Shown here: positions 5,714-14,100 of the stretch, piece by piece | Layout of the letters: the number at the start of each line of letters is the position of its first letter | Position numbering within the stretch: the first letter of the stretch is position 1 | From: Gammaproteobacteria bacterium | GTDB taxonomy: Bacteria; Pseudomonadota; Gammaproteobacteria; Steroidobacterales; Steroidobacteraceae | NCBI GenBank assembly: GCA_030040235.1 | Contig: JASHUC010000133.1 | Location: 1 to 16,676, forward strand | Direction: 5' to 3' | Length of the DNA stretch: 16,676 nucleotides | Made by a program: the position numbers and the translations under genes | Notes under the pieces: model-generated | Databases searched by the model: none | What the model saw: only the letters and a program-made list of their open reading frames with translations | What the model was told of the DNA's origin: nothing

Positions 5714-6772
5714 ATGTATCTGAACAGCCTTGCCACGGTGACGCCTGAGCGGCGCTACACCAAGCAGGATTGCTGGTCCGCTTTCCTCGCCTCCGATTGG
5801 TTTCTGCGCCTGAACGAACGCTCGCGAGCGACGGTGCAGCTGGTGCTCAATCGCGATAACGGCATCGAGTCCCGATGGCTCGCGCTCGAATCGCTCGCGG
5901 ATGTCTTCGTCATTGATCCAGATACCTTGCAGCGGCGGTTCGCGACACATGCTCCGCGCCTGTCCGCCGAGGCGGCGCGCATCGCCCTGAGCCGTGCGGC
6001 GCTCGAGCCTGCGGCAATCGATGCGGTCATCGTGACAACGTGCACCGGGTATCTCTGCCCCGGATTGACGAGCTATCTCATCGAGCCGCTCGGCTTGTCG
6101 CGACACGTCCGGGCGTTCGATCTGGTCGGACAGGGGTGCGCCGGCGCGCTGCCGAACTGGCAACTCGCCGCGGCGCTGCTCGATGGGGAGCAATGCGATC
6201 ACGTGCTCTCGGTGTGCGTCGAAGTCTGTAGCGCCGCGATGTACCTGGAGGACGACCCCGGGGTGCTCATCAGTGCGTGTCTCTTCGGTGACGGGTGCGG
6301 CGCGGCGGTACTGTCCCGCCGTCCGCCCCGCGGGCGCCGGCGAGTCGAGTGGGGAGCGTCGACGTCGGTCGTCGAGCCGGCGGCGCGCAACGCGCTGCGC
6401 TTTGAGCACCGCGAGGGCCTGCTGCGCAATGTGCTGACACGAGAGGTCCCTGACCTGGCGGCCCGGTATGCCGAAGAAGCCTTGAGGGTGACCCTACAGA
6501 AGGCGAGCCTCGCACCGGAGCTCATCACGGCATGGATCATGCACGCGGGTGGACGCGACGTGCTCACGGCGCTCGAGCAGCGATTGCGACTGGATCCTGG
6601 AGCGCTACGGCACAGCCGACGGGTGCTGCGGGAATATGGGAATCTGAGTAGCGCGTTCGTGTATTTCGTGCTGCAGGCGGCGCTTGCCGATTCTGCTCCC
6701 GGAGGGTGGTGGTGGCTGTCTTCGTTCGGGGCGGGCTTTAGCTGTCACGGAGCACTGCTTGCAGTGGAGTAG
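5714..6772 (+). CDS. Type III polyketide synthase (chalcone/stilbene synthase superfamily)
   Basis: 352-aa homodimeric-type ketosynthase that extends an acyl-CoA starter with malonyl-CoA and cyclises the chain to a pyrone, resorcinol or naphthalene product. The full catalytic triad is present: Cys142 in GQGCAGA, His277 in MHAGGRDVL (chalcone synthase HPGGPAIL) and Asn310 in EYGNLSSAF (YGNMSS). FGDGCGAAV (about 195) is the conserved loop between the two halves. By alignment from memory, Cys110, Cys115 and Cys172 fall at chalcone synthase Thr132, Met137 and Thr197, positions that line the cavity; cysteines there are known in tetrahydroxynaphthalene synthase and mycobacterial PKS18. The start gives the usual MYLNSLATVTP beginning; the Shine-Dalgarno is weak. 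It is followed by methyltransferase and flavoprotein genes, apparently in one operon. Superfamily is certain; product is unknown. Confidence 0.93.
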   Translation: MYLNSLATVTPERRYTKQDCWSAFLASDWFLRLNERSRATVQLVLNRDNGIESRWLALESLADVFVIDPDTLQRRFATHAPRLSAEAARIALSRAALEPAAIDAVIVTTCTGYLCPGLTSYLIEPLGLSRHVRAFDLVGQGCAGALPNWQLAAALLDGEQCDHVLSVCVEVCSAAMYLEDDPGVLISACLFGDGCGAAVLSRRPPRGRRRVEWGASTSVVEPAARNALRFEHREGLLRNVLTREVPDLAARYAEEALRVTLQKASLAPELITAWIMHAGGRDVLTALEQRLRLDPGALRHSRRVLREYGNLSSAFVYFVLQAALADSAPGGWWWLSSFGAGFSCHGALLAVE

Positions 6773-6790
6773 TTTGCTCGGCGCCGTTCC

Positions 6791-6794
6791 GGAG
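6791..6794 (+). promoter_or_regulatory. Ribosome binding site of the operon methyltransferase
   Basis: GGAG nine bases before the ATG at 6804. It favours this start over the frame that stays open back into the polyketide synthase gene. Confidence 0.45.
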
Positions 6795-6803
6795 CGCGTG
6801 GTG

Positions 6804-7508
6804 ATGCCCGAGCGTCTGGATCATCTCGCGGCGGACGACCCGAAGGCCCGGCGCGCGCGGCGTGACCTGCGGCGCGTGCACCGGGCCATGCGCTCTCTTT
6901 CGATCATGCGGCACGCGGCCGCGAATCTGCATCTCGTGGCGCCGCCGCGGCGAATACTCGAGCTCGGAGCGGGCGACGGCAGCTTGCTGCTGCGCTTGGT
7001 GCGCTCCCAATCCACCGCCTGGCCGGGCGGGGAACTGACGCTTCTCGATCGTCAGGATCTGCTCACTGCAGCGATGAGAGCCGAGTTCGCCGCGTGCGGC
7101 TGGCAGGCGGAGCCGCTGTGCAGGGATGCGATTGAGTGGGCGGAATCCGCAGGGCCTGAACGCTACGACCTGTGCGTGACGACGCTGTTCCTGCACCACT
7201 TTCGTGCCGATGCGTTGCGGAGCCTATTGAGGGCCGTGGCCTTCAGCGCCCGGGCATTCATCGCCTGCGAGCCATGCCGCAGCCGCACCAGCCGCATCGG
7301 CAGCCGCTTGCTCGGCGTGCTGGGCGTGAACGAGGTGACGCGCGAGGACGGTGTCACGAGCGTCGCGGCGGGCTTTGCGGATCACGAGCTGACGGCGCTT
7401 TGGCCGCGCATTCCCTCGTGGGAGCTGAAGGAGTACGTTGCCTGGCCTTTTACCCACTGCTTCGTGGCCCGCTCATCGAGGGATGGTCCTGCGGATGCCG
7501 ATTCATGA
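6804..7508 (+). CDS. Class I SAM methyltransferase of the type III PKS cassette
   Basis: 234-aa class I methyltransferase, probably O-methylating the polyketide. The start at ATG 6804 is chosen because GGAG at 6791-6794 precedes it and MPERLDHL...RRDLRRVHRAM is a coherent N-terminal helical region. The frame stays open upstream but overlaps the polyketide synthase gene. SAM-binding motif I is ILELGAGDGSLL (about 51-62), with an acidic strand LTLLDRQ after it and FLHHF further on. The basic helical N-terminus and a motif I of this kind are shared with methyltransferases found next to bacterial type III PKSs. It lies 31 bp after the PKS stop, and its last 14 bp overlap the flavoprotein start, so the three genes are probably cotranscribed and the last two translationally coupled. 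Confidence 0.85.
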   Translation: MPERLDHLAADDPKARRARRDLRRVHRAMRSLSIMRHAAANLHLVAPPRRILELGAGDGSLLLRLVRSQSTAWPGGELTLLDRQDLLTAAMRAEFAACGWQAEPLCRDAIEWAESAGPERYDLCVTTLFLHHFRADALRSLLRAVAFSARAFIACEPCRSRTSRIGSRLLGVLGVNEVTREDGVTSVAAGFADHELTALWPRIPSWELKEYVAWPFTHCFVARSSRDGPADADS

Positions 7509-8754
7509 CGCCGATGCGATCGTGATCGGCGGGGGCCCTGCCGGTTCCTCATGCGCCATCCGCTTGGCGCAGGCCGGGTGGCGCGTCGTCCTGATCGAGC
7601 AGTCGCGCTACCCGCGGCAGAAGGTCTGCGGCGAGTGTCTGGGAGCGGGCTGCCTGCAGCTTGTGGACGAACTCGGCCTCGGGGAGCAGCTCGAAGAGCT
7701 GGCGGGGCCGGAAATCCGTCACCTCGGGTGGATGACAGGCACGCGGACGGCGATCGCAGAGATGCCCGCCTGCCCGTCCGGCTCTCACCGTTATGGACGC
7801 GCGTTAGGCCGTGACGCTCTGGACAGCATGCTTCTGGAGCGGGCGCGGCGCGTCGGCGTGCGCATCATCCAGCCTGCGCAAGTGCGATCCATCACCGGTG
7901 CTCCTGGAGACTTTGCGTGCGAGTATCGCTTGCGCTCCGAGGAGGGAAGAGCGGAGTCGATGGAAGGCAGAGCGTCGGCGCCGGTCGTCATCGATGCACA
8001 CGGCTCTTGGGAGCGAGGGCCGGCAGCTCGTGAGGCTCAGCGCCGTGAGCCGCGCTCCTCGGACCTGCTCGCCTTCAAGGCAACCTTTCAGAATGCGGCG
8101 CTGCCACCGGGCTTCCTGCCGCTGCTTGCATTGCCGGGCGGTTACGGGGGAATGGTCGTCGCAGACGGCGGCCGCACGACGGTCGCATGCTGTTTGCGGC
8201 GTGATCGCTTGCGCGACTGCCGCCAGAGCGCCTGCGACGACGGCGCGGGCGCTGCGGTTGAGGCGTACTTGAAGACCTCGTGCCGCGGGGTCGTCTCGAT
8301 GCTCGAGGGCGCGCGGCGCGTTGGACCTTGGCGCTCGGTGGGGCCGCTGCGTTTGGGCTTCGCTACCGCCGCCGTGCCCGGGGTGTTCCCCGTCGGCAAT
8401 GCCGCCGTTGAAGCACACCCGCTGATCGGGGAAGGAATCTGCATGGCGCTGCAGTCTGCGGCGCTGCTCGCCGCGCTGCTGGGATCCAGACCCGCGAGCA
8501 TCGAGGAGGGGTTCATCCGCGCTTGCGAGCGGGGTTACGCGCTTGCCTGCCGGCAGGCGTTCGCACGGCGCCTCCATTGGGCGGAAAGCTACGCGCGTAT
8601 CGCGATGCATCGGTCCGTCGCGGCACCGCTCGCACCGCTGATGCAAGTGTGGCCGCGCACTCTCACCTTTGCGGCGCGCCTCGCGGGCAAGGCGCGCGGG
8701 GCCACAAGGACGGTCATCGCCGCACAGGCCCTGCCTCGGGGCGGCTCAGGATGA
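7495..8754 (+). CDS. FAD-dependent oxidoreductase/monooxygenase of the type III PKS cassette
   Basis: 419-aa flavoprotein of the geranylgeranyl-reductase / aromatic-hydroxylase type. It most likely hydroxylates or oxidises the methylated polyketide using NAD(P)H and oxygen. The N-terminal dinucleotide fold is IVIGGGPAGSS (GxGxxG at 12-17), ending in Glu35, which should bind the adenosine ribose. PRQKVCGECLGAG (about 41-53) is a signature of the group. The second FAD motif is VGNAAVEAHPLIGEGI (about 300-315), with Asn302 where most relatives have the Asp of GD. No membrane segment; the C-terminus is Arg/Ala rich. The start is the ATG at 7495, preceded at longish spacing by GAGGG (7478-7482) and overlapping the methyltransferase by 14 bp. 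An in-frame ATG at 7483 is an alternative. Its 3' end overlaps the convergent reductase gene by 41 bp. Confidence 0.88.
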   Translation: MPIHDADAIVIGGGPAGSSCAIRLAQAGWRVVLIEQSRYPRQKVCGECLGAGCLQLVDELGLGEQLEELAGPEIRHLGWMTGTRTAIAEMPACPSGSHRYGRALGRDALDSMLLERARRVGVRIIQPAQVRSITGAPGDFACEYRLRSEEGRAESMEGRASAPVVIDAHGSWERGPAAREAQRREPRSSDLLAFKATFQNAALPPGFLPLLALPGGYGGMVVADGGRTTVACCLRRDRLRDCRQSACDDGAGAAVEAYLKTSCRGVVSMLEGARRVGPWRSVGPLRLGFATAAVPGVFPVGNAAVEAHPLIGEGICMALQSAALLAALLGSRPASIEEGFIRACERGYALACRQAFARRLHWAESYARIAMHRSVAAPLAPLMQVWPRTLTFAARLAGKARGATRTVIAAQALPRGGSG

Positions 8755-9379
8755 GGTGCGTCGCGCCCGGCGTTGCGACGTGCTCGGTACATCGATAGCC
8801 GAGCTCGACGAGGTCGATATCGACGAATAACCGCTCGCCCGAGCCGAGCAGCACGGGAGAGATCGCAACATGCAGCTCATCGATGAGTCCGGCGCGCAGA
8901 TACTGGTGGATCGTAGCAACGCCTCCACCGATGCGAACGTCCCTGCCGTGTGCGGCCTCGCGCGCCTTCGCGAGCGCACTCTCGATGCCGTTCGTCACGA
9001 AATGAAACGTCGTTCCTCCCTGCATCACGAGCGGCTCGCGCGGATGGTGAGTCAGTACGAATACCGGTACGTGATACGGCGGCGTCTCGCCCCACCAGCC
9101 TCGCCAGGACTCATCCGGCCACGGCCCCCGCACCGGCCCGAACATATTTCGCCCGATGATCCAGGCGCCGACGTCGGCAAAGCCACGCGCGGCGAAATCA
9201 TCGTCGATGCCGGTCGCCCCGCCGTCCTGACCGTGAATGCGCTGGAACGTGCGTGTCGCGAACGCCCAATCGTGCAGTGCCAGCCCGCCGGCGCCCAGCG
9301 GATTCTCGCGGCTCTGCCGCGGACCGGCGCCGTAGCCGTCGATGGAAATCGCGAATGAGTTGACTCTGACCTTGGACAT
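8714..9379 (-). CDS. Dihydrofolate reductase family protein (RibD C-terminal domain)
   Basis: 221-aa cytoplasmic NADPH-dependent reductase-like protein of the DHFR/RibD_C superfamily. Visible family marks are the N-terminal strand VRVNSFAISIDGYG, the GAWIIGRNMFG helix start (about 91-101), PVFVLTHHPREPL, FHFVTNGIESALAKA, and the GGGVATIHQYLRAGLIDELH stretch that ends the nucleotide-binding region, followed by ISPVLLGSGERLF. Stand-alone members of this group are common, have no settled substrate and rarely make tetrahydrofolate or riboflavin. The ATG at 9379 is preceded by GGAAG on the minus strand (9388-9392). The gene is divergent from the acetyltransferase, with 34 bp between start codons, and converges with the flavoprotein (41 bp overlap). 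Family is sure; substrate is unknown. Confidence 0.88.
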   Translation of the reverse strand: MSKVRVNSFAISIDGYGAGPRQSRENPLGAGGLALHDWAFATRTFQRIHGQDGGATGIDDDFAARGFADVGAWIIGRNMFGPVRGPWPDESWRGWWGETPPYHVPVFVLTHHPREPLVMQGGTTFHFVTNGIESALAKAREAAHGRDVRIGGGVATIHQYLRAGLIDELHVAISPVLLGSGERLFVDIDLVELGYRCTEHVATPGATHLILSRPEAGPVRR

Positions 9380-9398
9380 GGATCGGCTTCCGTCGGCC

Positions 9399-9404
9399 TA
9401 CAAT
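9399..9404 (+). promoter_or_regulatory. Candidate -10 element of the acetyltransferase gene
   Basis: TACAAT ends nine bases before the ATG at 9414. No Shine-Dalgarno lies between, so transcription may start at or next to the start codon (a leaderless message). The -35 position is poor: ACATGG at 17 bp spacing, TTGGAC at 21. Confidence 0.3.
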
Positions 9405-9413
9405 GGCGTGCCA

Positions 9414-9884
9414 ATGATAATCCTCGGTGGCAACCTCGATGATCCTCGAGTCCTCGACCTGCTCGCACATCATGTGCGCAGAGCACGCGCGGAGACGGCC
9501 CGTGGCAGCGATCATGCGCTCGATGCGATCGGCCTGAAGGCACCCGGCGTCACGCTCTGGGCGGCCTGGGACCAGGAGGTGCTGCTCGGGGTCGGGGCGT
9601 TGAAGCGCCTCTCGGCCGATCACGGCGAGGTGAAATCCATGCACACCCTGGAGAGCGCGCGCCGGCGCGGTGTCGGATCGGCGATGTTACGGCACATCAT
9701 TGCGGAGGCGCACGCACGGGGCATGAGCCGCCTCAGCCTCGAGACGGGCTCCTGGGACTACTTCGCGGCCGCGCGGGCCTTCTACCGTCGCCACGGATTC
9801 GTGGCTTGCGCGCCCTTCGCCGATTACAGGCCCGACCCGAACAGCGTGTTCATGACGCTCGAGCTCGCTCTTCGTAACAAGTGA
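9414..9884 (+). CDS. GNAT family N-acetyltransferase
   Basis: 156-aa GNAT enzyme that would transfer an acetyl group from acetyl-CoA to an amine. Acetyl-CoA binding motif A is SARRRGVGSAMLRHII (about 81-96) with RxxGxG at 83-88. The preceding beta-strand GEVKSMHT and the C-terminal SLETGSWDYFAAARAFYRRHGF and PFADYRPDPNSVFMTLEL segments are characteristic of a widespread proteobacterial GNAT subgroup. The ATG at 9414 gives the usual start (MIILGGNLDDPRV). In-frame starts at 9378 and 9342 exist but would put the start inside the divergent reductase gene and add a non-conserved stretch. No ribosome binding site is visible. Cytoplasmic; substrate unknown. Confidence 0.87.
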   Translation: MIILGGNLDDPRVLDLLAHHVRRARAETARGSDHALDAIGLKAPGVTLWAAWDQEVLLGVGALKRLSADHGEVKSMHTLESARRRGVGSAMLRHIIAEAHARGMSRLSLETGSWDYFAAARAFYRRHGFVACAPFADYRPDPNSVFMTLELALRNK

Positions 9885-9960
9885 CCCTCTACGCCGCAGC
9901 CCGCAGTGATGGGAAAATCGGCGCGGCCAATAATACGAAGCCGTCGCGACCGTAACTCCG

Positions 9961-9966
9961 AGGAGG
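9961..9966 (+). promoter_or_regulatory. Ribosome binding site deciding a TTG start for the efflux adaptor
   Basis: A full AGGAGG lies five bases before TTG at 9972. No ATG sits at a suitable distance; the upstream ATG at 9906 lacks such a site and would add a charged stretch before the signal peptide. Confidence 0.7.
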
Positions 9967-9971
9967 ACCCA

Positions 9972-11120
9972 TTGGACAGGGCACGCTCGAGCCTGCGGAT
10001 GATTGCGCTCTTGTCCGGCATCGCCCCGCTGCTCCTGTGCGCCGGGTGCCCCCGCCGAGGCCCGGCGCCTCCGCACCCGCCCACGGTCGAGGTGGCGAAT
10101 GTCGTCCAACAGGACGTGCGCATCTACGGCGAGTGGGTGGCGACGCTCGATGGGTACGTGAACGCACAGATCCAACCGCAGGTCACCGGATACCTCATCA
10201 GGCAGGACTATCGCGAGGGATCGTTCGTCCACCAAGGGGACGTGCTCTTCGAGATCGACCCGCGCCCCTTCCAAGCGGCGCTCGATATGGCCAAGGCGCA
10301 GCTTGCACAGTCGCGGGCGCAGCTGGGCAACGCCGAGCTCAATGTGAAGCGCGACATTCCCGAGGCTCAGGCGAACGCAATCCCACAGATGCAGCTCGAG
10401 AACGACACTCAGACGCGCCTCGCCGCGCGAGCGACCGTCGCGGCCGGTGAGGCCGCCGTCGAGCAGGCGTCGCTCAATCTCGGCTTCACCAAGGTGCGCT
10501 CCCTCATCAGCGGCATCGCCGGAATCGCGCAGGTTCAGGTGGGGAACCTCGTCTCCCCCACGAGCGTGCTCACCGCCGTCTCGCAGCTCGATCCGATCAA
10601 GGCCTATTTTCCGGTGAGCGGCGATGAGTACCTGCGAATCGCCGATCGGATCGACCATGCGGTAAACCTCCTCTCGAGCCACCAGTCCATCCCTTTGCAG
10701 CTGATACTCTCGAACGGCAGCACGTACCCGCACGAGGGCTACGTCCTGTTCGCCGACCGGGCGATCGATCAGCAGACGGGCACGATCAGGGTCGCAGGCG
10801 CATTCCCCAATCCGGGCAACATCCTGAGGCCGGGCCAGTACGGGAAAATCCGCGCCGTGACCAACGTCCGCAAGGGAGCTCTGCTCGTGCCGCAACGCGC
10901 GGTGACCGAGCTGCAGGGGTCCTACGAACTCGCGGTGGTGGGGCCCGATAACAAAGTCACGATCCGTACGGTCGAGACCGGCGAGCGAGTGGGCTCGATG
11001 TGGATCATCACGAGCGGTGTGAAGGCCGGCGAGCGTGTGGTGGCCGAGGGCACCCAGAAGGTGGCGAACGGCAGCACGGTCGCTCCGGTGCCGTTCAACG
11101 CACGCTCCGGGACGCAGTGA
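9972..11120 (+). CDS. RND efflux periplasmic adaptor subunit (membrane fusion protein, MexE/AcrA type)
   Basis: 382-aa adaptor linking the inner-membrane RND pump to the outer-membrane channel. The TTG start at 9972 is set by AGGAGG at 9961-9966. The N-terminal export signal ends in LLLCAGC (Cys26), which could be lipidated although the -3 residue is Cys rather than Leu. The lipoyl/biotinyl half (GYVNAQIQPQVTGYLIRQDYREG) is followed by a long alpha-hairpin coiled coil (about 98-185, AKAQLAQSRAQLGNAELNVK), the second lipoyl half (FTKVRSLISGIAGIAQVQVGNLV), the beta-barrel (about 215-300) and a membrane-proximal domain ending TVAPVPF. Length is normal for the family. Only three bases separate it from the pump gene. 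No local TetR/LysR regulator is present in the window. Confidence 0.93.
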   Translation: MDRARSSLRMIALLSGIAPLLLCAGCPRRGPAPPHPPTVEVANVVQQDVRIYGEWVATLDGYVNAQIQPQVTGYLIRQDYREGSFVHQGDVLFEIDPRPFQAALDMAKAQLAQSRAQLGNAELNVKRDIPEAQANAIPQMQLENDTQTRLAARATVAAGEAAVEQASLNLGFTKVRSLISGIAGIAQVQVGNLVSPTSVLTAVSQLDPIKAYFPVSGDEYLRIADRIDHAVNLLSSHQSIPLQLILSNGSTYPHEGYVLFADRAIDQQTGTIRVAGAFPNPGNILRPGQYGKIRAVTNVRKGALLVPQRAVTELQGSYELAVVGPDNKVTIRTVETGERVGSMWIITSGVKAGERVVAEGTQKVANGSTVAPVPFNARSGTQ

Positions 11121-11123
11121 GCC

Positions 11124-14100
11124 GTGTCGAGGTTCTTCATCAACCGGCCGATCGTCGCGATGGTGATCGCCATCCTGACGGTGCTCATCGGACTCCTCTC
11201 GATCGCGCGTCTGCCCGTCGCACAGTTCCCGAGCATCGTCCCGCCCGAAACGAAGGTACAGGCGACGTACGTCGGTGCCGATGCGCAGACCCTCGCCGAG
11301 TCGGTTGCCACGCCCATCGAGGAGCAGATGAGCGGCGTGGACGACATGAACTACATGTATTCGGTCAACGCGACCGCCAACGGTCAGATGACCATGATCG
11401 TGGACTTCGGCGTGCAGACCGATCCGAATACCGACCTCATTCTCTCGCAGATACGAGAAACGCAGGCGGCGGCCCAGCTTCCGGCGCCGGTCGCGCAATA
11501 CGGGGTCACGGTGCAGAAGTCCACGACCGCCCCCCTGATGCTGGTCGCGCTTTATTCGCCACACGGTACTTACAGTGCGCAGTTCCTCGCGAACTACGCC
11601 TACATCAACCTCGACGATCCCATCAGTCGCATTCCGGGCATTGCGAACCTGCAGATCTTCGGCGCCGCGCAATACGCCATGAGGATCTGGCTCAAGCCCG
11701 ATCTGCTCGCGCAGCTCGGCATCACCGTGACCGACGTGGTCAACGCCGTGGAATCGCAGAACACGGTGAATCCGACCGGGCAGATCGGCAGCGAGCCCGC
11801 TCCGGAGGGCCAGGAGTTCACGTACTCGGTGCGGGCGCAGGGGCGCCTCGTGACGCCCGAGCAGTTCGGCAACATCATCGTGCGCGAGAACCCGAACGGT
11901 GGCCTCGTTCGGGTGAAGGACGTGGCCAGCGTGGAGCTCGGCACGCAGAGCTACACCCTCATGGGGCGCATGAACGGCAGGCCGAGCGCCATCATCGCCA
12001 TCTATCAGCTTCCCGGGTCGAACGCACTGGATGACTCGCGGGCCGTGCGAGCGCTCATGGCACGGGTGAAGGACCGCTTCCCGAGCGACATGACCTACGC
12101 GGTCACGCTCGATCAGACCCGTGCGGTGAGCGAGGGCATGCGCGAGATTCTGCTCACGCTCGTGGCCGCGCTCGCGCTCGTCATCGCGGTGGTCTACCTC
12201 TTTCTGCAGAATTGGCGGGCGACGCTCATTCCGCTGCTCGCGGTGCCCGTCTCGCTGATCGGCACCTTCGTCGTCTTCCCGTTTTTCGGGTTCTCCATCA
12301 ATACGCTCTCGATGTTCGGGCTCGTGCTCGCCATCGGCCTGGTCGTGGACGATGCGATCATCGTGGTCGAAGCGGTCGAGCGGCACATCGAGGAGGGCGC
12401 TGCGCCGAAGGAGGCGGCGCTCGCGGCGATGAGGGAGATCACCGGGCCGGTCATCGGCATCGCGCTCGTGCTCTCGGCGGTATTCGTGCCGACCGCCTTC
12501 ATCCCCGGAATCACCGGCCGGATGTACCAGCAGTTCGCGGTCACGATCGCGATCTCGGTGGTCATTTCGGCCTTCAACGCACTCAGCCTCAGTCCGGCGC
12601 TCGCTGCGCTGCTGCTGCGCAGGCAGCGGGGCGGAGGGCCGCTGCGCCGGTTCTTCGACTGGTTCAATCGCGGGTTCGGACGCGCTCGGGAGGACTACAT
12701 CCGGGTGAGCGGTGCGCTCATCCGCAAATGTGCCTTGGCGGTCGCGGCACTGCTGCTCTTCGGGCTCGCGGGAGCTTTTTTCGGCGAGGTGCTGCCCTCG
12801 GGGTTCCTGCCGGATGAGGACCAGGGATACCTCTACGTGAATCTGCAGCTGCCGGACGCCTCTTCGTTGCAACGGACGAGTCAGGCGGCAAGAGAGGTGG
12901 AGAAGGTCCTCGAGAGCACCCCCGGGGTCGAGTACACGACGAGCGTCGTCGGTTTCAGCCTCCTCAGCTACGTTCAAACGAGCTACAACGCGTTCTTCTT
13001 CGTGACGCTGAAGCCGTGGAACACGCGCAAGAGCCTGTCCCAGCAGTTCGAGGCCATCAAGGCGCGACTGAATCAGACGCTCGCGAGGCTCCCGCAGGGA
13101 ACGGCTTTCAGCTTCTCACCCCCTGCGATTCCGGGCATTGGAACCTCCGGCGGCTTCACGTTCGTTCTGGAGGATCTGACGGGCAAGGGGGTGAGCTACC
13201 TCGCCGCGAACGTCGACAAGTTCCTCGCTGCGGCGCGCAGGCGCCCCGAGCTCTCGGGACTCAACTCGTCGCTCCTGCCCAGCGTTCCGCAGGAGTTCGT
13301 CGACGTGGATCGGGATAAGGCGCTCAAGCAGGGCGTCGCCATTCCCGACGTCTACACGACGCTTCAGGCGTACATGGGCGGCATCTTCGTCAACTACTTC
13401 AATCGATTCGGCAGACAGTGGCAGGTCTACGTCGAGGCGCAGGGCCTGTACCGCAACAGTGCCCGGGACGCCAGCCAGTACTACGTGCGCAACAATTCGG
13501 GCGCCATGGTGCCGCTCTCGGCCCTCACCAGCATGCAACCCCGCATCGGGCCGGAGTTCGTCATGCATTACAACGAGTACAACGCCGCGCAGATCAACGG
13601 CAACGCCGCCCCGGGCTACAGCTCGAGCCAGGCGACGGCCGCCCTCGAGCAGGTGTTCGCGCAGACCATGCCCCATGACATGGGCTATGACTACATGGGG
13701 ATGTCTTTCCAGGAGAAACTGGCGGCGCAGGGCGTTTCCCCCGCGATGGTGTTCGGCATCTCGCTGCTCTTCGTCTTTCTCATCCTTGCAGCCCTTTATG
13801 AGAGCTGGTCGCTCCCCTTCAGTGTGCTGCTCAGTACCCCGGTCGCCGTGTTCGGCGCCTTTGGCGTTCTGCTCCTGCGGCGCCTGTTCGTGCAGGCCTT
13901 CTACCCGTCCTACATGGTGCAGATCGAGAACGATGTGTACTCGCAGATCGGCCTGGTGATGCTGATCGGGCTCGCCGCCAAGAACGCCATCCTCATCGTC
14001 GAATTCGCCAAGGATCAGTACGAGTCGGGCAAGCCGCTCGCCGAGGCCGCGCTCGCGGGGGCGCGGCTTCGATTGCGGCCGATCCTCATGACCTCCCTCG

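Noticed and set aside
9360..9404. TTGACT (9360-9365) paired with TACAAT (9399-9404) as a sigma-70 promoter
   Set aside because: The spacer would be 33 bp, about twice what is functional.
9687..12977. A very long minus-strand open frame (about 1096 codons) opposite the efflux genes
   Set aside because: It is Arg/His/Glu/Asp-rich low-complexity sequence with no domain logic, the usual mirror image of GC-rich coding DNA. The plus strand carries clear RND genes.
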